This document shows positions 8,422-17,195 of a stretch of 64,000 nucleotides of DNA, piece after piece. The stretch spans positions 186,001 through 250,000 of the forward strand of contig NZ_CP032406.1 of NCBI RefSeq assembly GCF_016806065.1, written 5' to 3'. The notes beneath the pieces are model-generated. The model made no database searches and had not been told where the DNA came from. It saw only the letters and a list, made by a program, of their open reading frames with translations. The stretch's first letter is position 1. The number at the start of each line of letters is the position of its first letter. The DNA is from Rhizobium rosettiformans. Its GTDB lineage: Bacteria > Pseudomonadota > Alphaproteobacteria > Rhizobiales > Rhizobiaceae. Made by a program: the position numbers and the translations under genes.

Positions 8422-9522
8422 TCACGCAGTCTGAAAATTTGCGCGATACTTCTGAAACAGCGCTGCCACCACATAAAGGTCAAGCACCGGCAGTCCCACA
8501 CAGGTGACAGAAAGCGGCGTACCTGGCTGAAGATGCCAGTCTGATGTCTTTGATAGCTCTAGAATGCCAAGATGGGGCCCGAGTGCCTCGAGCGAAGAGC
8601 CGGTCCTCGAGAACTGCAGGGCAAGGCTCTGCGAGTTCCGTCGGGAGACCGTCTCCAGATCGTCACAGCCGACCTGACCTTGCCGCAGGACCCGCCGCAA
8701 AGTCTTAACCGGCACCTCATCGCCTCCCAGATGAAGAAGACAGGCGTCACGCCTGAGCTCATCATCCTCGAAAACGGGCTTGTCGGAATTGGTGGCTGTG
8801 ACCACAAAATCGGCGTCAGAAAGAACGCGATTGTCTTCGACCGCGACGAGATCAAAGGGCAGGGTTGCTGACAGCGATGCCACAAGCGCTGTTGCGCTCT
8901 CGAATCTCAGAGCCTTGAGATAGACGCGGGCAATGCGAGGCGCTGCACGTTCGGCGAGTGAAGTAAGAATTGCCATGGCGATTGGCCCCGCGCCGAACAG
9001 GAACACAGTGATACCGTCTGTTTCGATCGGACAAAGGCCAAGCACCTTTGATGCATATGCGCCTGTGCGCGCCGCCGAAAGCGCAGTCGCATCGACGATT
9101 GCGAGCGGCTGCATGGTGAGTTTCTCCATGAGAATATAGGTTGATCGCGAGCGCCGAAGGCCCAAAAGCCGGTTGAAGGCATTGGCGCCGATGACCTTGA
9201 CCCCGGCAAAATTGGGGTTTGCCCCATAGAGACAGGAGAGTTTCCAACCGAGCCTCTCACCTGCAAACTCCACGGGTCGGGTTTCAAGACCGGCGTCCTG
9301 CCAGAATTCGTCCTCGGGAAGCGACAGTACGGACTTGTGCCCGAGCGCTCGCCCGTTTTGGAGATCCGTCCAGGCCTGATCCAGCGCGGCATGCACTTCC
9401 GCCACCGACAAGCCTGCGCCACTTGCGGCAATCTGAGTTTCGTCAAGCACAACGGGCTCGGTCCGATGCGGGCTGAACCGCAAATTTGAGGTGAGATGTG
9501 AAACGACCTGATTGGCAGGCAT
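8422..9522 (-). CDS. Ornithine cyclodeaminase / mu-crystallin family protein
   Basis: 366-aa NAD(P)-dependent enzyme of the OCD/mu-crystallin family (ornithine cyclodeaminase, alanine dehydrogenase, ketimine reductases, SbnB-like opine synthases). The substrate half contains ETRPVEFAGERLGWKLSCLYGAN and the RSRSTYILMEKLTMQPLAIVDATALSAART-type core, split here only by positions. The Rossmann half has LFGAGPIAMAIL (about 175) and DFVVTATNSDKPVF. Longer than the usual 310-340 aa because of an N-terminal extension. Upstream of the MmgE/PrpD gene and 168 bp downstream of the AraC gene, all on the minus strand. Exact reaction not determinable; amino-acid or imine metabolism likely. Confidence 0.82.
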   Translation of the reverse strand: MPANQVVSHLTSNLRFSPHRTEPVVLDETQIAASGAGLSVAEVHAALDQAWTDLQNGRALGHKSVLSLPEDEFWQDAGLETRPVEFAGERLGWKLSCLYGANPNFAGVKVIGANAFNRLLGLRRSRSTYILMEKLTMQPLAIVDATALSAARTGAYASKVLGLCPIETDGITVFLFGAGPIAMAILTSLAERAAPRIARVYLKALRFESATALVASLSATLPFDLVAVEDNRVLSDADFVVTATNSDKPVFEDDELRRDACLLHLGGDEVPVKTLRRVLRQGQVGCDDLETVSRRNSQSLALQFSRTGSSLEALGPHLGILELSKTSDWHLQPGTPLSVTCVGLPVLDLYVVAALFQKYRANFQTA

Positions 9523-9690
9523 GTGACTAGTTCCTCCCGAATGCGTTTTGACCGCGACAGGAGCGGATGATAGCGGACCCCGGAGGTTTCAAAGGCGAAG
9601 TCTTGGCAAAGACTTGGCGAAGAACGCTGAAGCTCCAGCGTCATCTGACGTCGGTCAACACATCGAATGAGCTCGCGCCCAGATTGAAGA

Positions 9691-10638
9691 TCAAAGAAGC
9701 GACTTCGCCCTGATCCTTGCCGCCTTTCGATAGGCACGCGGCGTGAGCCCCGTTTCAAAACGGAAGGTGCGGTTGAAATTCGACAGATTGTTGAAGCCGG
9801 CTTCGAAGCAGATATCGGTAATAGATGTCTGGGTCTCGCTCAGAAGCGTTCGTGCCCGCCAGACCCGAACGGAGCGACTGTAGTCGGAAAAATTCATGCC
9901 GGTCAGGCGACGAAAGGCGCGCGAGAAAGCGGAAGGCTCGAAACCGACTTTTTGCGCCACCTCGTGCATTTGCGCGCCAGGATCCGATTGGAGAATCTGA
10001 ATGGCCTGGTCGATGCGCCGATGTCTTCGATCCGACACCTGATTGTAGATCGAGATGAAATGTTCACTAGCCAGCAGACGCTTTTCAGGTGCTGCATCGA
10101 TTGCCTCCAGGATCTCGAGGAAAAGGCCCAGTCCGCCCCGATGGCCGACCGCATGGAGCTCAAGGATCATGTGGCCAATCAATCTGGCTTCCTTGCCCAG
10201 AATTTCTATCCCACGCTGCGCAAGCGGTTTAAGCCGGTGAAGGACGTCGAATTCGGGACAGACGGCCCGCACGCCAATCAAGGCATCGGCATCAAACTGC
10301 AGGACCATGTCGCGACCGGGGAGCGGCGGAGCACCGGGGGTAATCCAGTTGTGCGGCAGATTGGTGCCGGTCAGCATCAGATGTCCAGGCCGAAAGGGGC
10401 CGATATAGTCGCCGACATAGGCAAAGCCACTGGCGTCTGGAATGAAATGGATCTCCCATTCGGGATGATAATTCCAGATGCAGATTGGATTGGGGTAATC
10501 GTCGCGGCGGATGAGATAGGAGGCGCCTCCGGGGAGCACGATCTGCTCGCGGGTGGCGGTGAAGGTCTCGGAGGGAGACTGCGGAAAATCTGGTGCAATA
10601 GGCATGCAAGTGTCCATGTTGTGCTGCACAAATGTCAA
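9691..10638 (-). CDS. AraC-family transcriptional regulator with cupin sensor
   Basis: 315-aa regulator. The N-terminal part (about 35-120) is a cupin-like ligand domain (WEIHFIPDASGFAYVGDYIGPFRPGHLML). The C-terminal part (about 215-312) is the double helix-turn-helix: MHEVAQKVGFEPSAFSRAFRRLTG and ITDICFEAGFNNLSNFNRTFR, ending LTPRAYRKAARI. It is divergent from the polyol ABC operon at 10741 and upstream of the OCD and MmgE/PrpD genes, so it could control either set; regulators of this layout usually activate the divergent transporter. Internal ATGs at 10614 and 10602 are alternative starts. Confidence 0.88.
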   Translation of the reverse strand: MTFVQHNMDTCMPIAPDFPQSPSETFTATREQIVLPGGASYLIRRDDYPNPICIWNYHPEWEIHFIPDASGFAYVGDYIGPFRPGHLMLTGTNLPHNWITPGAPPLPGRDMVLQFDADALIGVRAVCPEFDVLHRLKPLAQRGIEILGKEARLIGHMILELHAVGHRGGLGLFLEILEAIDAAPEKRLLASEHFISIYNQVSDRRHRRIDQAIQILQSDPGAQMHEVAQKVGFEPSAFSRAFRRLTGMNFSDYSRSVRVWRARTLLSETQTSITDICFEAGFNNLSNFNRTFRFETGLTPRAYRKAARIRAKSLL

Positions 10639-10740
10639 AATAGTATCATTTCTGCGTCGAAGTCCAACTAGTTCGCACCGTCCTCTTCGGCAAAAGTGCC
10701 CCCGTCGATGGCAAGGGAGTTGCCATCAAGGGAGGAAATC

Positions 10741-11991
10741 ATGACACTGAATGCTCTCCGCGCAGGCTGCGCGGTCATCGCCCTACTTGCCGCCTCGAAC
10801 GCTTTTGCCGCCGCACAATGCACGGATGACGTCCGCATCCTGGCGCAGCCGCGCGACGGTCTGACGCTTCTCGAAGACTATGTCGACGAGTTCGAGGCGC
10901 TTTCCGGTGCCGGCTTCGAGATCAGCTATCTCAACGAAAACGATCGCCGCGCCAAGTCGCAGGCCGACGCATCAACCGTTGGCAGCTTCGACGTCTATTA
11001 TGTCGACGAAGCCAATCTGGCGCTGTTTGCGTCATCGGGCTGGATCGTGCCCCTTGATGGCTTCTACCCGGCCGAATACGACTACAACGACTTCGACGCG
11101 GGCATGCGGGCGGCAGCCACCTATGACGGCAAGCAGTGGTTTGCGCCCGTCCAGGGCGGCGGCGACCTGATGGTCTATCGCACTGATCTTCTCGAAAAGG
11201 CAGGCATCGAGCCGCCCAAGACCTGGGACGAATATTTCGCAGCCGTCCAGAAGCTGCATGATCCGGCAAATGGTGTCTATGGCACAGCACTTCGCGGCCA
11301 GCGCGGCTCGGGCGCCAATGTCTGGCGCTGGATGCCCTTCTTCAAGGCCAATGGTGGCGAGTGGTTCAAGGATGGCAAGCCAGCCTTCAACTCGGATGCA
11401 GCCGTGAAGGCGACCGAGACCTATCTGGAACTCTTCAAATATTCGGCTCCAGGCACGCAGACCGGCTCCTGGGATGAATCGACCGGCGCCTTCCGTTCCG
11501 GCAAGGTCGCGATCATCATCGAATCCGCACCCCTTGGCGGCATGTCGGTCGACAAGGCGCAGAGCCAGGTCGCAGACAAGGTCGCCTTCTCGGTTCCGCC
11601 ATCGCCGCTGCCGGGTGGCGGTTACGCTCATGGCTTTGCGATCGCCTCCAAGGCCAATGCCACGGATGAGGAAAAGGCCTGCGCCGGTCTTTTCGTTGCC
11701 TGGGCAACCTCCAAGGAGCAGGAGGCCCGTCGCCTTGCCGCCGGCCAGCCGGGCGAGTTGACGCGCACCAGCACCTATCAGAGCCCGGAATATGCGACGA
11801 CATTTGGTCAGAACCTCGCCGACGCAATGGCTGCGACCGGTGAGAAGACCACCGTCACATTCTGGCAGGATCCGCGCTGGCAGGAGCTAGGCAATCAGTG
11901 GGGCATCATGCTCGAAGAGCTGATCACCGGCAGCCGCACCGATATCAAGGCGACGCTTGACGAACTGGAAGCCTTCGCCGCCAAACTTTAA
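10741..11991 (+). CDS. ABC transporter sugar/polyol-binding protein
   Basis: 416-aa periplasmic binding protein of the carbohydrate uptake-1 family. The ATG at 10741 has GGAGG just upstream and opens a clear signal peptide (MTLNALRAGCAVIALLAASN, cleavage near FAAA-QC). The mature part shows the maltose-binding-protein-like fold: KQWFAPVQGGGDLMVYRTDLLEKAGIEPPKTWDEY near 120-165 in pieces, and GWATSKEQ-type text near the C-terminus (VAWATSKEQEARRLAAG). First gene of a five-gene operon with two permeases, a dehydrogenase and an ATPase. A perfect terminator hairpin after its stop should make its transcript more abundant than that of the membrane genes, as is common for binding proteins. Confidence 0.9.
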   Translation: MTLNALRAGCAVIALLAASNAFAAAQCTDDVRILAQPRDGLTLLEDYVDEFEALSGAGFEISYLNENDRRAKSQADASTVGSFDVYYVDEANLALFASSGWIVPLDGFYPAEYDYNDFDAGMRAAATYDGKQWFAPVQGGGDLMVYRTDLLEKAGIEPPKTWDEYFAAVQKLHDPANGVYGTALRGQRGSGANVWRWMPFFKANGGEWFKDGKPAFNSDAAVKATETYLELFKYSAPGTQTGSWDESTGAFRSGKVAIIIESAPLGGMSVDKAQSQVADKVAFSVPPSPLPGGGYAHGFAIASKANATDEEKACAGLFVAWATSKEQEARRLAAGQPGELTRTSTYQSPEYATTFGQNLADAMAATGEKTTVTFWQDPRWQELGNQWGIMLEELITGSRTDIKATLDELEAFAAKL

Positions 11992-12012
11992 GGCCCCCCA
12001 AGCAGCCAACTC

Positions 12013-12041
12013 GGGCGCGTCCCCCGACGCGCCCCTTTTTT
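12013..12041 (+). terminator. Intrinsic terminator/attenuator between binding protein and permease
   Basis: GGGCGCGTC (12013-12021) pairs perfectly with GACGCGCCC (12026-12034) around a CCCC loop and is followed by six T residues (12036-12041). It sits 21 bases after the binding-protein stop and just before the ribosome site of the first permease. It is the classic form of a partial terminator that raises binding-protein expression over the permeases. Confidence 0.85.
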
Positions 12042-12058
12042 CCATCAAAGGATCTGCC

Positions 12059-12922
12059 ATGCGCCGCGGCCGCTCGCTGCCTTATGTCTTCTTGGGCCCG
12101 ACCCTGGGCATCTTGATCATCTTGGCCCTGGTGCCGACGATCTATGCGATCAACATATCGCTTCAGAACCGGACCCTTTCTGCACCCGAGGCAGACTATG
12201 TCTGGTTCGCCAATTATCTGGCTCTGTTTTCCGATGCCCGCTTCTTGAATGCGCTTTGGGTGTCGTTCAAATGGGAGATCATCAGCGTCACCGCGACCAT
12301 GGTGACGGGGCTCGCTCTCGGTATTGCCATGTTCGAAGCGGCAAGCCCCAGGGCGCGCAACGTCCTTTGCGTGCTCTTCATCATTCCCGTTCTCCTGCCG
12401 CGTGTTTGCGCAGCCTTCGTCTGGAAGTTTGCCTTCCACCCGCTTTACGGCGCGCTGACATGGCCGGTGCGCGAGATCACCGGCGTCACGCCGGATATCC
12501 TGTCGACGCCGCTTGGCGCGCTTCTCGCCGTTGCCTTTGTCGATGTCTGGCAGTGGGGCCTGTTCTTTGCCGTGATCATCCTGAAGCTCCTCGAATCCCT
12601 GCCGCCGCAGCCTTTGGAAGCTGCGCGCATCGACCGCGCCACCCGTTTCGAGATCCATCGTTTCGTCACCCTACCCATGCTGAAAGCGCCATTGATCAGC
12701 CTGCTTCTCGTCAAGGCGATCGAGAGCCTGCGTTCCTTCGACCTCGTCTATGTCATGACCCGTGGCGGCCCCGGCATCTCCACCGAGACACTCGACATGT
12801 ATGCCTATTCGCAAGGCTTCATCGAAGCCGGCAAGATCTCCTACGCCTCCTCCATGGCCGTCATCATGATGGTGCTGACCATCGTCACCTTCACCTTTAC
12901 CTGGAAGAGGCTGAACCGATGA
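12059..12922 (+). CDS. ABC sugar/polyol permease (first subunit)
   Basis: 287-aa inner-membrane permease of the binding-protein-dependent transport family. The ATG at 12059 follows AAAGGA; the frame is open upstream through the terminator but those residues are not protein-like. Six membrane helices are visible, the first at about residues 9-30 (FLGPTLGILIILALVPTIYA). The EAA loop that contacts the ATPase reads ESLPPQPLEAARIDRATRFE, followed by RFVTLPMLKAPL. Overlaps the second permease by ATGA. MalF/UgpA type. Confidence 0.9.
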   Translation: MRRGRSLPYVFLGPTLGILIILALVPTIYAINISLQNRTLSAPEADYVWFANYLALFSDARFLNALWVSFKWEIISVTATMVTGLALGIAMFEAASPRARNVLCVLFIIPVLLPRVCAAFVWKFAFHPLYGALTWPVREITGVTPDILSTPLGALLAVAFVDVWQWGLFFAVIILKLLESLPPQPLEAARIDRATRFEIHRFVTLPMLKAPLISLLLVKAIESLRSFDLVYVMTRGGPGISTETLDMYAYSQGFIEAGKISYASSMAVIMMVLTIVTFTFTWKRLNR

Positions 12923-13737
12923 AGTTCTCGACCCTTCTGCTCAGGCTGCTTCTGGTTCTGGCCGCAGCGCTCGTCGTGCTGCCGCTTCTGTGGACCTTGC
13001 TCAACGCCTTCAAGACCAATGCCGACCTCCTGGTCTCGACGCCGAAGCTGTTCTTTCAGCCGGTGTGGGACAATATGGCTTATGTGCTCAACCGCCGATC
13101 AGTCGCCCGTGCCCTCGTCAATTCGCTGATCATCTGCTCGAGTGCAGTCGTGCTCGGCGCCGTGATCGGTGTTCCAGCCGCCTATGTCATCGCCCGCTTC
13201 AAGAACCGGATCACCGCGGAAGCACAGTTCTTCGTCCTGTCGCTGCGCTTCCTGCCACCGGTTGCGATTGCCATTCCCATGCTGGTCATCTGGCTTGGGC
13301 TCGATCTCTACGATACCCGCCTGTCGCTGATCGTGACCTATCTGATCGTGACGGCCTCGATCACCATCTGGCTGTCTGTGCCGGCATTCGAACGTGTCAG
13401 CCTGCATGTGGAAGAGGCCGCCCGCGTCGATGGTCTGGGTCCTTACGCCACCTTCTTCCGCATCGCGCTGCCCATCGCACGCTTCCAGGTCTTTGGCGCC
13501 ATCGCCTTTTCTTTCGTGCTCGTCTGGAATGAGTTCCTGCTCGCGATGATGCTCACGACCTCAAAGGCCAAGACCTTGCCAATCATCGCCTCGGAGATGT
13601 CGCAGCTCGGCATGAACGTGCCTTGGGGCATCTTGAACGCTGCCGTCGTCCTTTTGTCCCTGCCACCCCTGATCCTGCTCGGGGTCCTGGCCGGTGGCCT
13701 CAATGCCGCTTTTTCCAAGAAATCCGATCAAGGTTGA
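12919..13737 (+). CDS. ABC sugar/polyol permease (second subunit)
   Basis: 272-aa inner-membrane permease of the MalG/UgpE type. The ATG at 12919 overlaps the stop of the first permease (ATGA), implying coupled translation and equal amounts. Helix 1 is at about 7-27 ([21 protein letters not shown]). The EAA motif reads [19 protein letters not shown], followed by [21 protein letters not shown] in part. The longer frame that starts at 12256 is an overlap shadow of the first permease and not the true N-terminus. Stop 7 bp before the dehydrogenase start. Confidence 0.9.
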   Translation: MKFSTLLLRLLLVLAAALVVLPLLWTLLNAFKTNADLLVSTPKLFFQPVWDNMAYVLNRRSVARALVNSLIICSSAVVLGAVIGVPAAYVIARFKNRITAEAQFFVLSLRFLPPVAIAIPMLVIWLGLDLYDTRLSLIVTYLIVTASITIWLSVPAFERVSLHVEEAARVDGLGPYATFFRIALPIARFQVFGAIAFSFVLVWNEFLLAMMLTTSKAKTLPIIASEMSQLGMNVPWGILNAAVVLLSLPPLILLGVLAGGLNAAFSKKSDQG

Positions 13738-13744
13738 TAATCCC

Positions 13745-14791
13745 ATGAAAGCACTTGTCCTCGAGCGTGTCGGCGAACTCTCACTGCGCGACATCGATCT
13801 ACCCCAGGAGATGGGCCCGGACGACGTCCGCATTCGCATCCACACCGTTGGCGTCTGCGGCAGCGACGTTCACTACTATACCCATGGCCGCATCGGCGAT
13901 TTCATCGTCAACGAGCCCATGGTGCTCGGCCATGAGGCGGCTGGGACGGTCACAGAAGTGGGCACCAATGTCGCCCATCTGAAGCCCGGTGACCGCGTCT
14001 GCATGGAGCCCGGCATTCCCGACGCAAAATCACGCGCCTCGCGGCTTGGCCTCTATAATGTCGATCCGGCCGTGACGTTCTGGGCAACGCCCCCGGTGCA
14101 CGGGGTGCTAACACCTGAGACGGTTCACCCGGCAAGCTTCACCTACAAGCTGCCGGACAACGTCTCCTTTGCGGAAGGCGCGATGGTCGAACCCTTTGCG
14201 GTTGGCATGCAGGCCGCAGCCCGCGCAAAGATCACCCCAGGCGACACAGCCGTGGTGACCGGCTGCGGCACGATCGGCATCATGGTCGCACTTGCGGCTC
14301 TTGCCGGTGGCTGTTCGCGCGTGCTGATTTCGGATCTCTCCGAAACCAAGCTGAAGCTTGCCGAAAGCTATGGCGGCATCACCGGGGTCAACCTCAAGCA
14401 GGTCGACCTCGTCGAAACGGTCAACAAGGAAACGGACGGCTGGGGTGCGGATATCGTCTTTGAATGCTCTGGCGCGGCTGGCGCCATCAAGGACCTGTTC
14501 AAACTGGTTCGACCGGGCGGCACGGTGGTGCTTGTCGGCTTGCCGCCCGAACCTGTCGCCGTCGACCTTGCAGCCGCCTGCTTTCGCGAATGCCGCATCG
14601 AGACCGTCTTCCGTTACGCCAATGTCTTTGACCGGGCGCTGGCCTTGATCGCCGCCGGCAAGGTTGATCTCAAGCCCCTGGTATCCGGCACCTATGGGTT
14701 CGAGCAATCGATTGAAGCCTTCGAGCGTGCAGCAGAAGGCCGGCCGGAAGATGTGAAGTTGCAGATCATCGTGGACGGGGAGGGCAAGTGA
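13745..14791 (+). CDS. Zinc-dependent polyol dehydrogenase (xylitol/sorbitol type)
   Basis: 348-aa medium-chain dehydrogenase predicted to oxidise the imported polyol with NAD. Catalytic zinc ligands are seen as C38 in [12 protein letters not shown]63-E64 in MVLGHEAAG and a Glu in AMVEPFAVG. The Rossmann motif is [11 protein letters not shown]. Odd feature: the lobe that normally holds four cysteines for structural zinc reads [17 protein letters not shown] and has none, so the enzyme lacks the structural zinc. It sits inside the transport operon, between permease and ATPase genes, which ties substrate uptake to its first oxidation. Best guess xylitol or a related pentitol/hexitol. Confidence 0.86.
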   Translation: MKALVLERVGELSLRDIDLPQEMGPDDVRIRIHTVGVCGSDVHYYTHGRIGDFIVNEPMVLGHEAAGTVTEVGTNVAHLKPGDRVCMEPGIPDAKSRASRLGLYNVDPAVTFWATPPVHGVLTPETVHPASFTYKLPDNVSFAEGAMVEPFAVGMQAAARAKITPGDTAVVTGCGTIGIMVALAALAGGCSRVLISDLSETKLKLAESYGGITGVNLKQVDLVETVNKETDGWGADIVFECSGAAGAIKDLFKLVRPGGTVVLVGLPPEPVAVDLAAACFRECRIETVFRYANVFDRALALIAAGKVDLKPLVSGTYGFEQSIEAFERAAEGRPEDVKLQIIVDGEGK

Positions 14792-15840
14792 TGGCCACTG
14801 TCGAATGCCGGGCTATCCGCAAAGTCTATGGCGCGCTGGAAGTCATGCGCGACTTCGATCTGAAGATCGATGATCATGAATTCGTGGTCTTCCTCGGCCC
14901 ATCCGGCTGCGGAAAGTCCACCATGCTGCGCATGATTGCCGGCCTCGAAGACATCTCCGGCGGTGATCTCTTCATCGGTGGCGAGCGGATGAATGACCGC
15001 GATCCTGGCGACCGCGGCATCGCCATGGTCTTCCAGAATTATGCCCTATATCCGCATATGAGCGTGCGCGAGAACATCACCTTCGGGCTTGAGCGGGCAG
15101 GCACGCCCAAGGCCGCCATTGAACAGCGCCTCTCACCGGTCGTCGAGGCGCTGGGGCTCGGCGTCTATCTCGCCCGCAAACCGACGGAACTGTCAGGCGG
15201 CCAGCAACAGCGCGTGGCAATTGCGCGTGCCATGATCAAGACGCCCGAGGTCTTCCTGTTCGACGAGCCGCTCTCCAACCTTGATGCCAAACTGCGGGGC
15301 AGCCTGCGCGTCGAAATCGCCCGTCTGCACCGCGATCTGAAGACAACCAGCATCTATGTCACCCATGATCAGCTTGAGGCGATGACGCTTGCCGACCGGA
15401 TCGTCCTGATGAAGGACGGCAGGATCGAACAGATGGGAACGCCGGACGAAATCTACCAGAAGCCGGCCACTGTGTTTGCGGCCGGCTTCATCGGCACGCC
15501 GAACATGAACTTCCTGTCGCTCGATACGGCCGGTGAGAAACTCGTTGATGATCACATCGCTCTGCCCACACCTGTTCAAGTCAGACCCGGCCCGGTCACC
15601 GTCGGCATCAGGCCCGGTGCGCTTCGTCTGAGTGGTGATCATGGTCAAATCAGAGGACGGGTCGAGCGCAATGAGTTTCATGGAGAAACGCGGCTCTTGA
15701 CGCTGAACATTGGCTCAAATGAACTCTGCGTGTCCGTGCCGGCCTCGCTACGCGTCAGGCAAGACGAACTGCTCGGTTTCGATGTCGCTTCCGACGACCT
15801 TCACCTCTTCGATCCGACAACCGGACATCGCCTCGTTTAG
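14791..15840 (+). CDS. ABC transporter ATPase (UgpC/MalK type)
   Basis: 349-aa ATPase that energises the polyol importer. Walker A GPSGCGKST (about 36-44), Q-loop VFQNYALYPHM, signature LSGGQQQR, Walker [15 protein letters not shown] and switch His in YVTHDQLEAMT are all intact. The C-terminal third is the OB-fold regulatory domain of the CUT1 subgroup (VTVGIRPGALRL). The ATG at 14791 shares one base with the dehydrogenase stop and follows GGGGAGGG; a GTG three bases earlier is an alternative. Last gene of the operon. Confidence 0.92.
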   Translation: MATVECRAIRKVYGALEVMRDFDLKIDDHEFVVFLGPSGCGKSTMLRMIAGLEDISGGDLFIGGERMNDRDPGDRGIAMVFQNYALYPHMSVRENITFGLERAGTPKAAIEQRLSPVVEALGLGVYLARKPTELSGGQQQRVAIARAMIKTPEVFLFDEPLSNLDAKLRGSLRVEIARLHRDLKTTSIYVTHDQLEAMTLADRIVLMKDGRIEQMGTPDEIYQKPATVFAAGFIGTPNMNFLSLDTAGEKLVDDHIALPTPVQVRPGPVTVGIRPGALRLSGDHGQIRGRVERNEFHGETRLLTLNIGSNELCVSVPASLRVRQDELLGFDVASDDLHLFDPTTGHRLV

Positions 15841-15935
15841 AGCTGATACTCTGGGAACGGGTCAGAGGAGGGACCTCGCCTCTGGCGTTTCGATGCGATC
15901 GCTGCCGCGTCCTGAAGCCCACCACTGCAGCCAAC

Positions 15936-15963
15936 TTGACCTCGTCCAAGCACCGGTTATACT
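15936..15963 (+). promoter_or_regulatory. Sigma-70-type promoter for the nucleotidyltransferase gene
   Basis: TTGACC (15936-15941), a 16-bp spacer and TATACT (15958-15963) give a near-consensus housekeeping promoter. The -10 box lies inside the left arm of the perfect palindrome at 15952-15988, and the expected transcription start falls at its centre, so a protein on the palindrome would block transcription. Confidence 0.6.
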
Positions 15964-15988
15964 GTTTTTGAAAAACAGTATAACCGGT
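15952..15988. promoter_or_regulatory. Perfect 37-bp palindromic operator candidate
   Basis: The left arm ACCGGTTATACTGTTTTT (15952-15969) is the exact reverse complement of 15971-15988, with G15970 at the centre: 18 pairs without a mismatch. It covers the -10 box and the probable start of transcription of the gene at 16000 and ends one base before its GGAG ribosome site. Size and position suggest an operator for tight repression, possibly autoregulation; an RNA hairpin over the leader is the alternative. Confidence 0.65.
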
Positions 15989-15999
15989 GGAGCAAGGCC

Positions 16000-17088
16000 A
16001 TGAAGTCGATAGACCTCATGTACCAAACGATGCTTGCGGAGCTGGACCAGCGCTCGTTTGACGCCGCTTGGACAGCCGATTTTCCTTCAACGGGCCGGTT
16101 CACCCCGGCGAACATCAAGGGGCGCAAATACTGGTACTTCGACATCCCAGACGGTCATGGTGGCACGAAACGCCGATATGTCGGTCCGGCCGATGACCCC
16201 GTTCTATCTCAGCGCGTAGCAGATCATAAGCGGGACAAGGACGATTTGCGCGCCCGGAGGCGCCTGGTCAACACCTTGACGCGTGAGGGTGGAATGATCG
16301 CCCCCGATGCCATGTCCGGTGACATAGTCGGGGCCCTTGCCGAGGCTGGCCTTTTTCGGCTGAGAGGCGTGCTTATCGGGACGGTGGCCTTTCAGTGCTA
16401 TTCAGGGCTGCTGGGAATCCGTCTCCCCATGGCAGCAATCTTAACTGGGGACGCAGATATTGCCCAAGACTACGCCATCAGCCGTGAAGTAGAAGATAGC
16501 CTGCCTCCGTTAGTCGAGCTGCTACAGGATGTGGACCCCAGCTTCCGACCAGTCTCCCATCGTTCAGGATCTGCTGCTTCGACGGCGTTCCAAAATGCCG
16601 GGGGTTACCGGGTTGAGTTCCTGACGTCTAACCGTGGTTCGGACGATGACATCGACCAGCCGGCAAGGATTCCGGCCCTCGGTGGCGCCAGCGCGGATCC
16701 CTTACGTTTTCTCGATTTCCTGATCCGCGATCCGGTCAGGACAATGCTGCTACACCGCAGCGGGATCCCGGTCGTTGTCCCTGATCCGTCGCGGTATGCG
16801 GTCCATAAGCTCATCGTTGCCAGTCGACGGCACACGAACGAACAAGGCCTGATGAAACGCAACAAGGACATTCGTCAAGCTGGTCTGCTCTTCGACGCCC
16901 TGCTGCAGACTCGGCGATCTGCCGATCTGGCGCTCGTCTACATGCAAGCTTGGGAGCGCGGCTCCGCATCGCAGGACGCCATTCGAACCGGGGCGGGCAT
17001 GCTACCGGCACAGGACGCAGAGCGGCTCAAGTCGATCCTCATCGAGGGAGCAAAGAGGATCCGTGAAACCGTCGAGCTTCCCTTTTAG
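16000..17088 (+). CDS. Nucleotidyltransferase-fold protein (GSU2403-like)
   Basis: 362-aa soluble protein. The middle carries a nucleotidyltransferase-fold pattern, LIGTVAFQCYSGLLG followed about 20 residues later by TGDADIAQD, in which DxD would bind metal and nucleotide. A charged N-terminal helix region (VADHKRDKDDLRARRRLVN) precedes it and a C-terminal part includes DPSRYAVHKLIVASRR. The arrangement matches the GSU2403 type of nucleotidyltransferase-fold proteins as remembered; substrate unknown. It stands alone, flanked by unrelated operons, under a strong promoter overlapped by a perfect palindrome, which suggests a protein whose level must be kept low, for example a toxin-like enzyme (inference). 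Confidence 0.65.
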   Translation: MKSIDLMYQTMLAELDQRSFDAAWTADFPSTGRFTPANIKGRKYWYFDIPDGHGGTKRRYVGPADDPVLSQRVADHKRDKDDLRARRRLVNTLTREGGMIAPDAMSGDIVGALAEAGLFRLRGVLIGTVAFQCYSGLLGIRLPMAAILTGDADIAQDYAISREVEDSLPPLVELLQDVDPSFRPVSHRSGSAASTAFQNAGGYRVEFLTSNRGSDDDIDQPARIPALGGASADPLRFLDFLIRDPVRTMLLHRSGIPVVVPDPSRYAVHKLIVASRRHTNEQGLMKRNKDIRQAGLLFDALLQTRRSADLALVYMQAWERGSASQDAIRTGAGMLPAQDAERLKSILIEGAKRIRETVELPF

Positions 17089-17195
17089 AAGATTGGGCTG
17101 CCATTTCTCTTCGTAAGCCGCACAATGAAAGCCCTGAGTGTTCATCTTCGGCTTTGAAGAAGATCGCATTGAGGACCGGTCCACTTTGGCGATCG

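Noticed and set aside
12256..12918. Long plus-strand frame continuous with the second permease (start 12256)
   Set aside because: It overlaps the first permease in another frame and its residues are Arg/His/Pro-rich shadow sequence; the ATG at 12919 with ATGA coupling is the real start.
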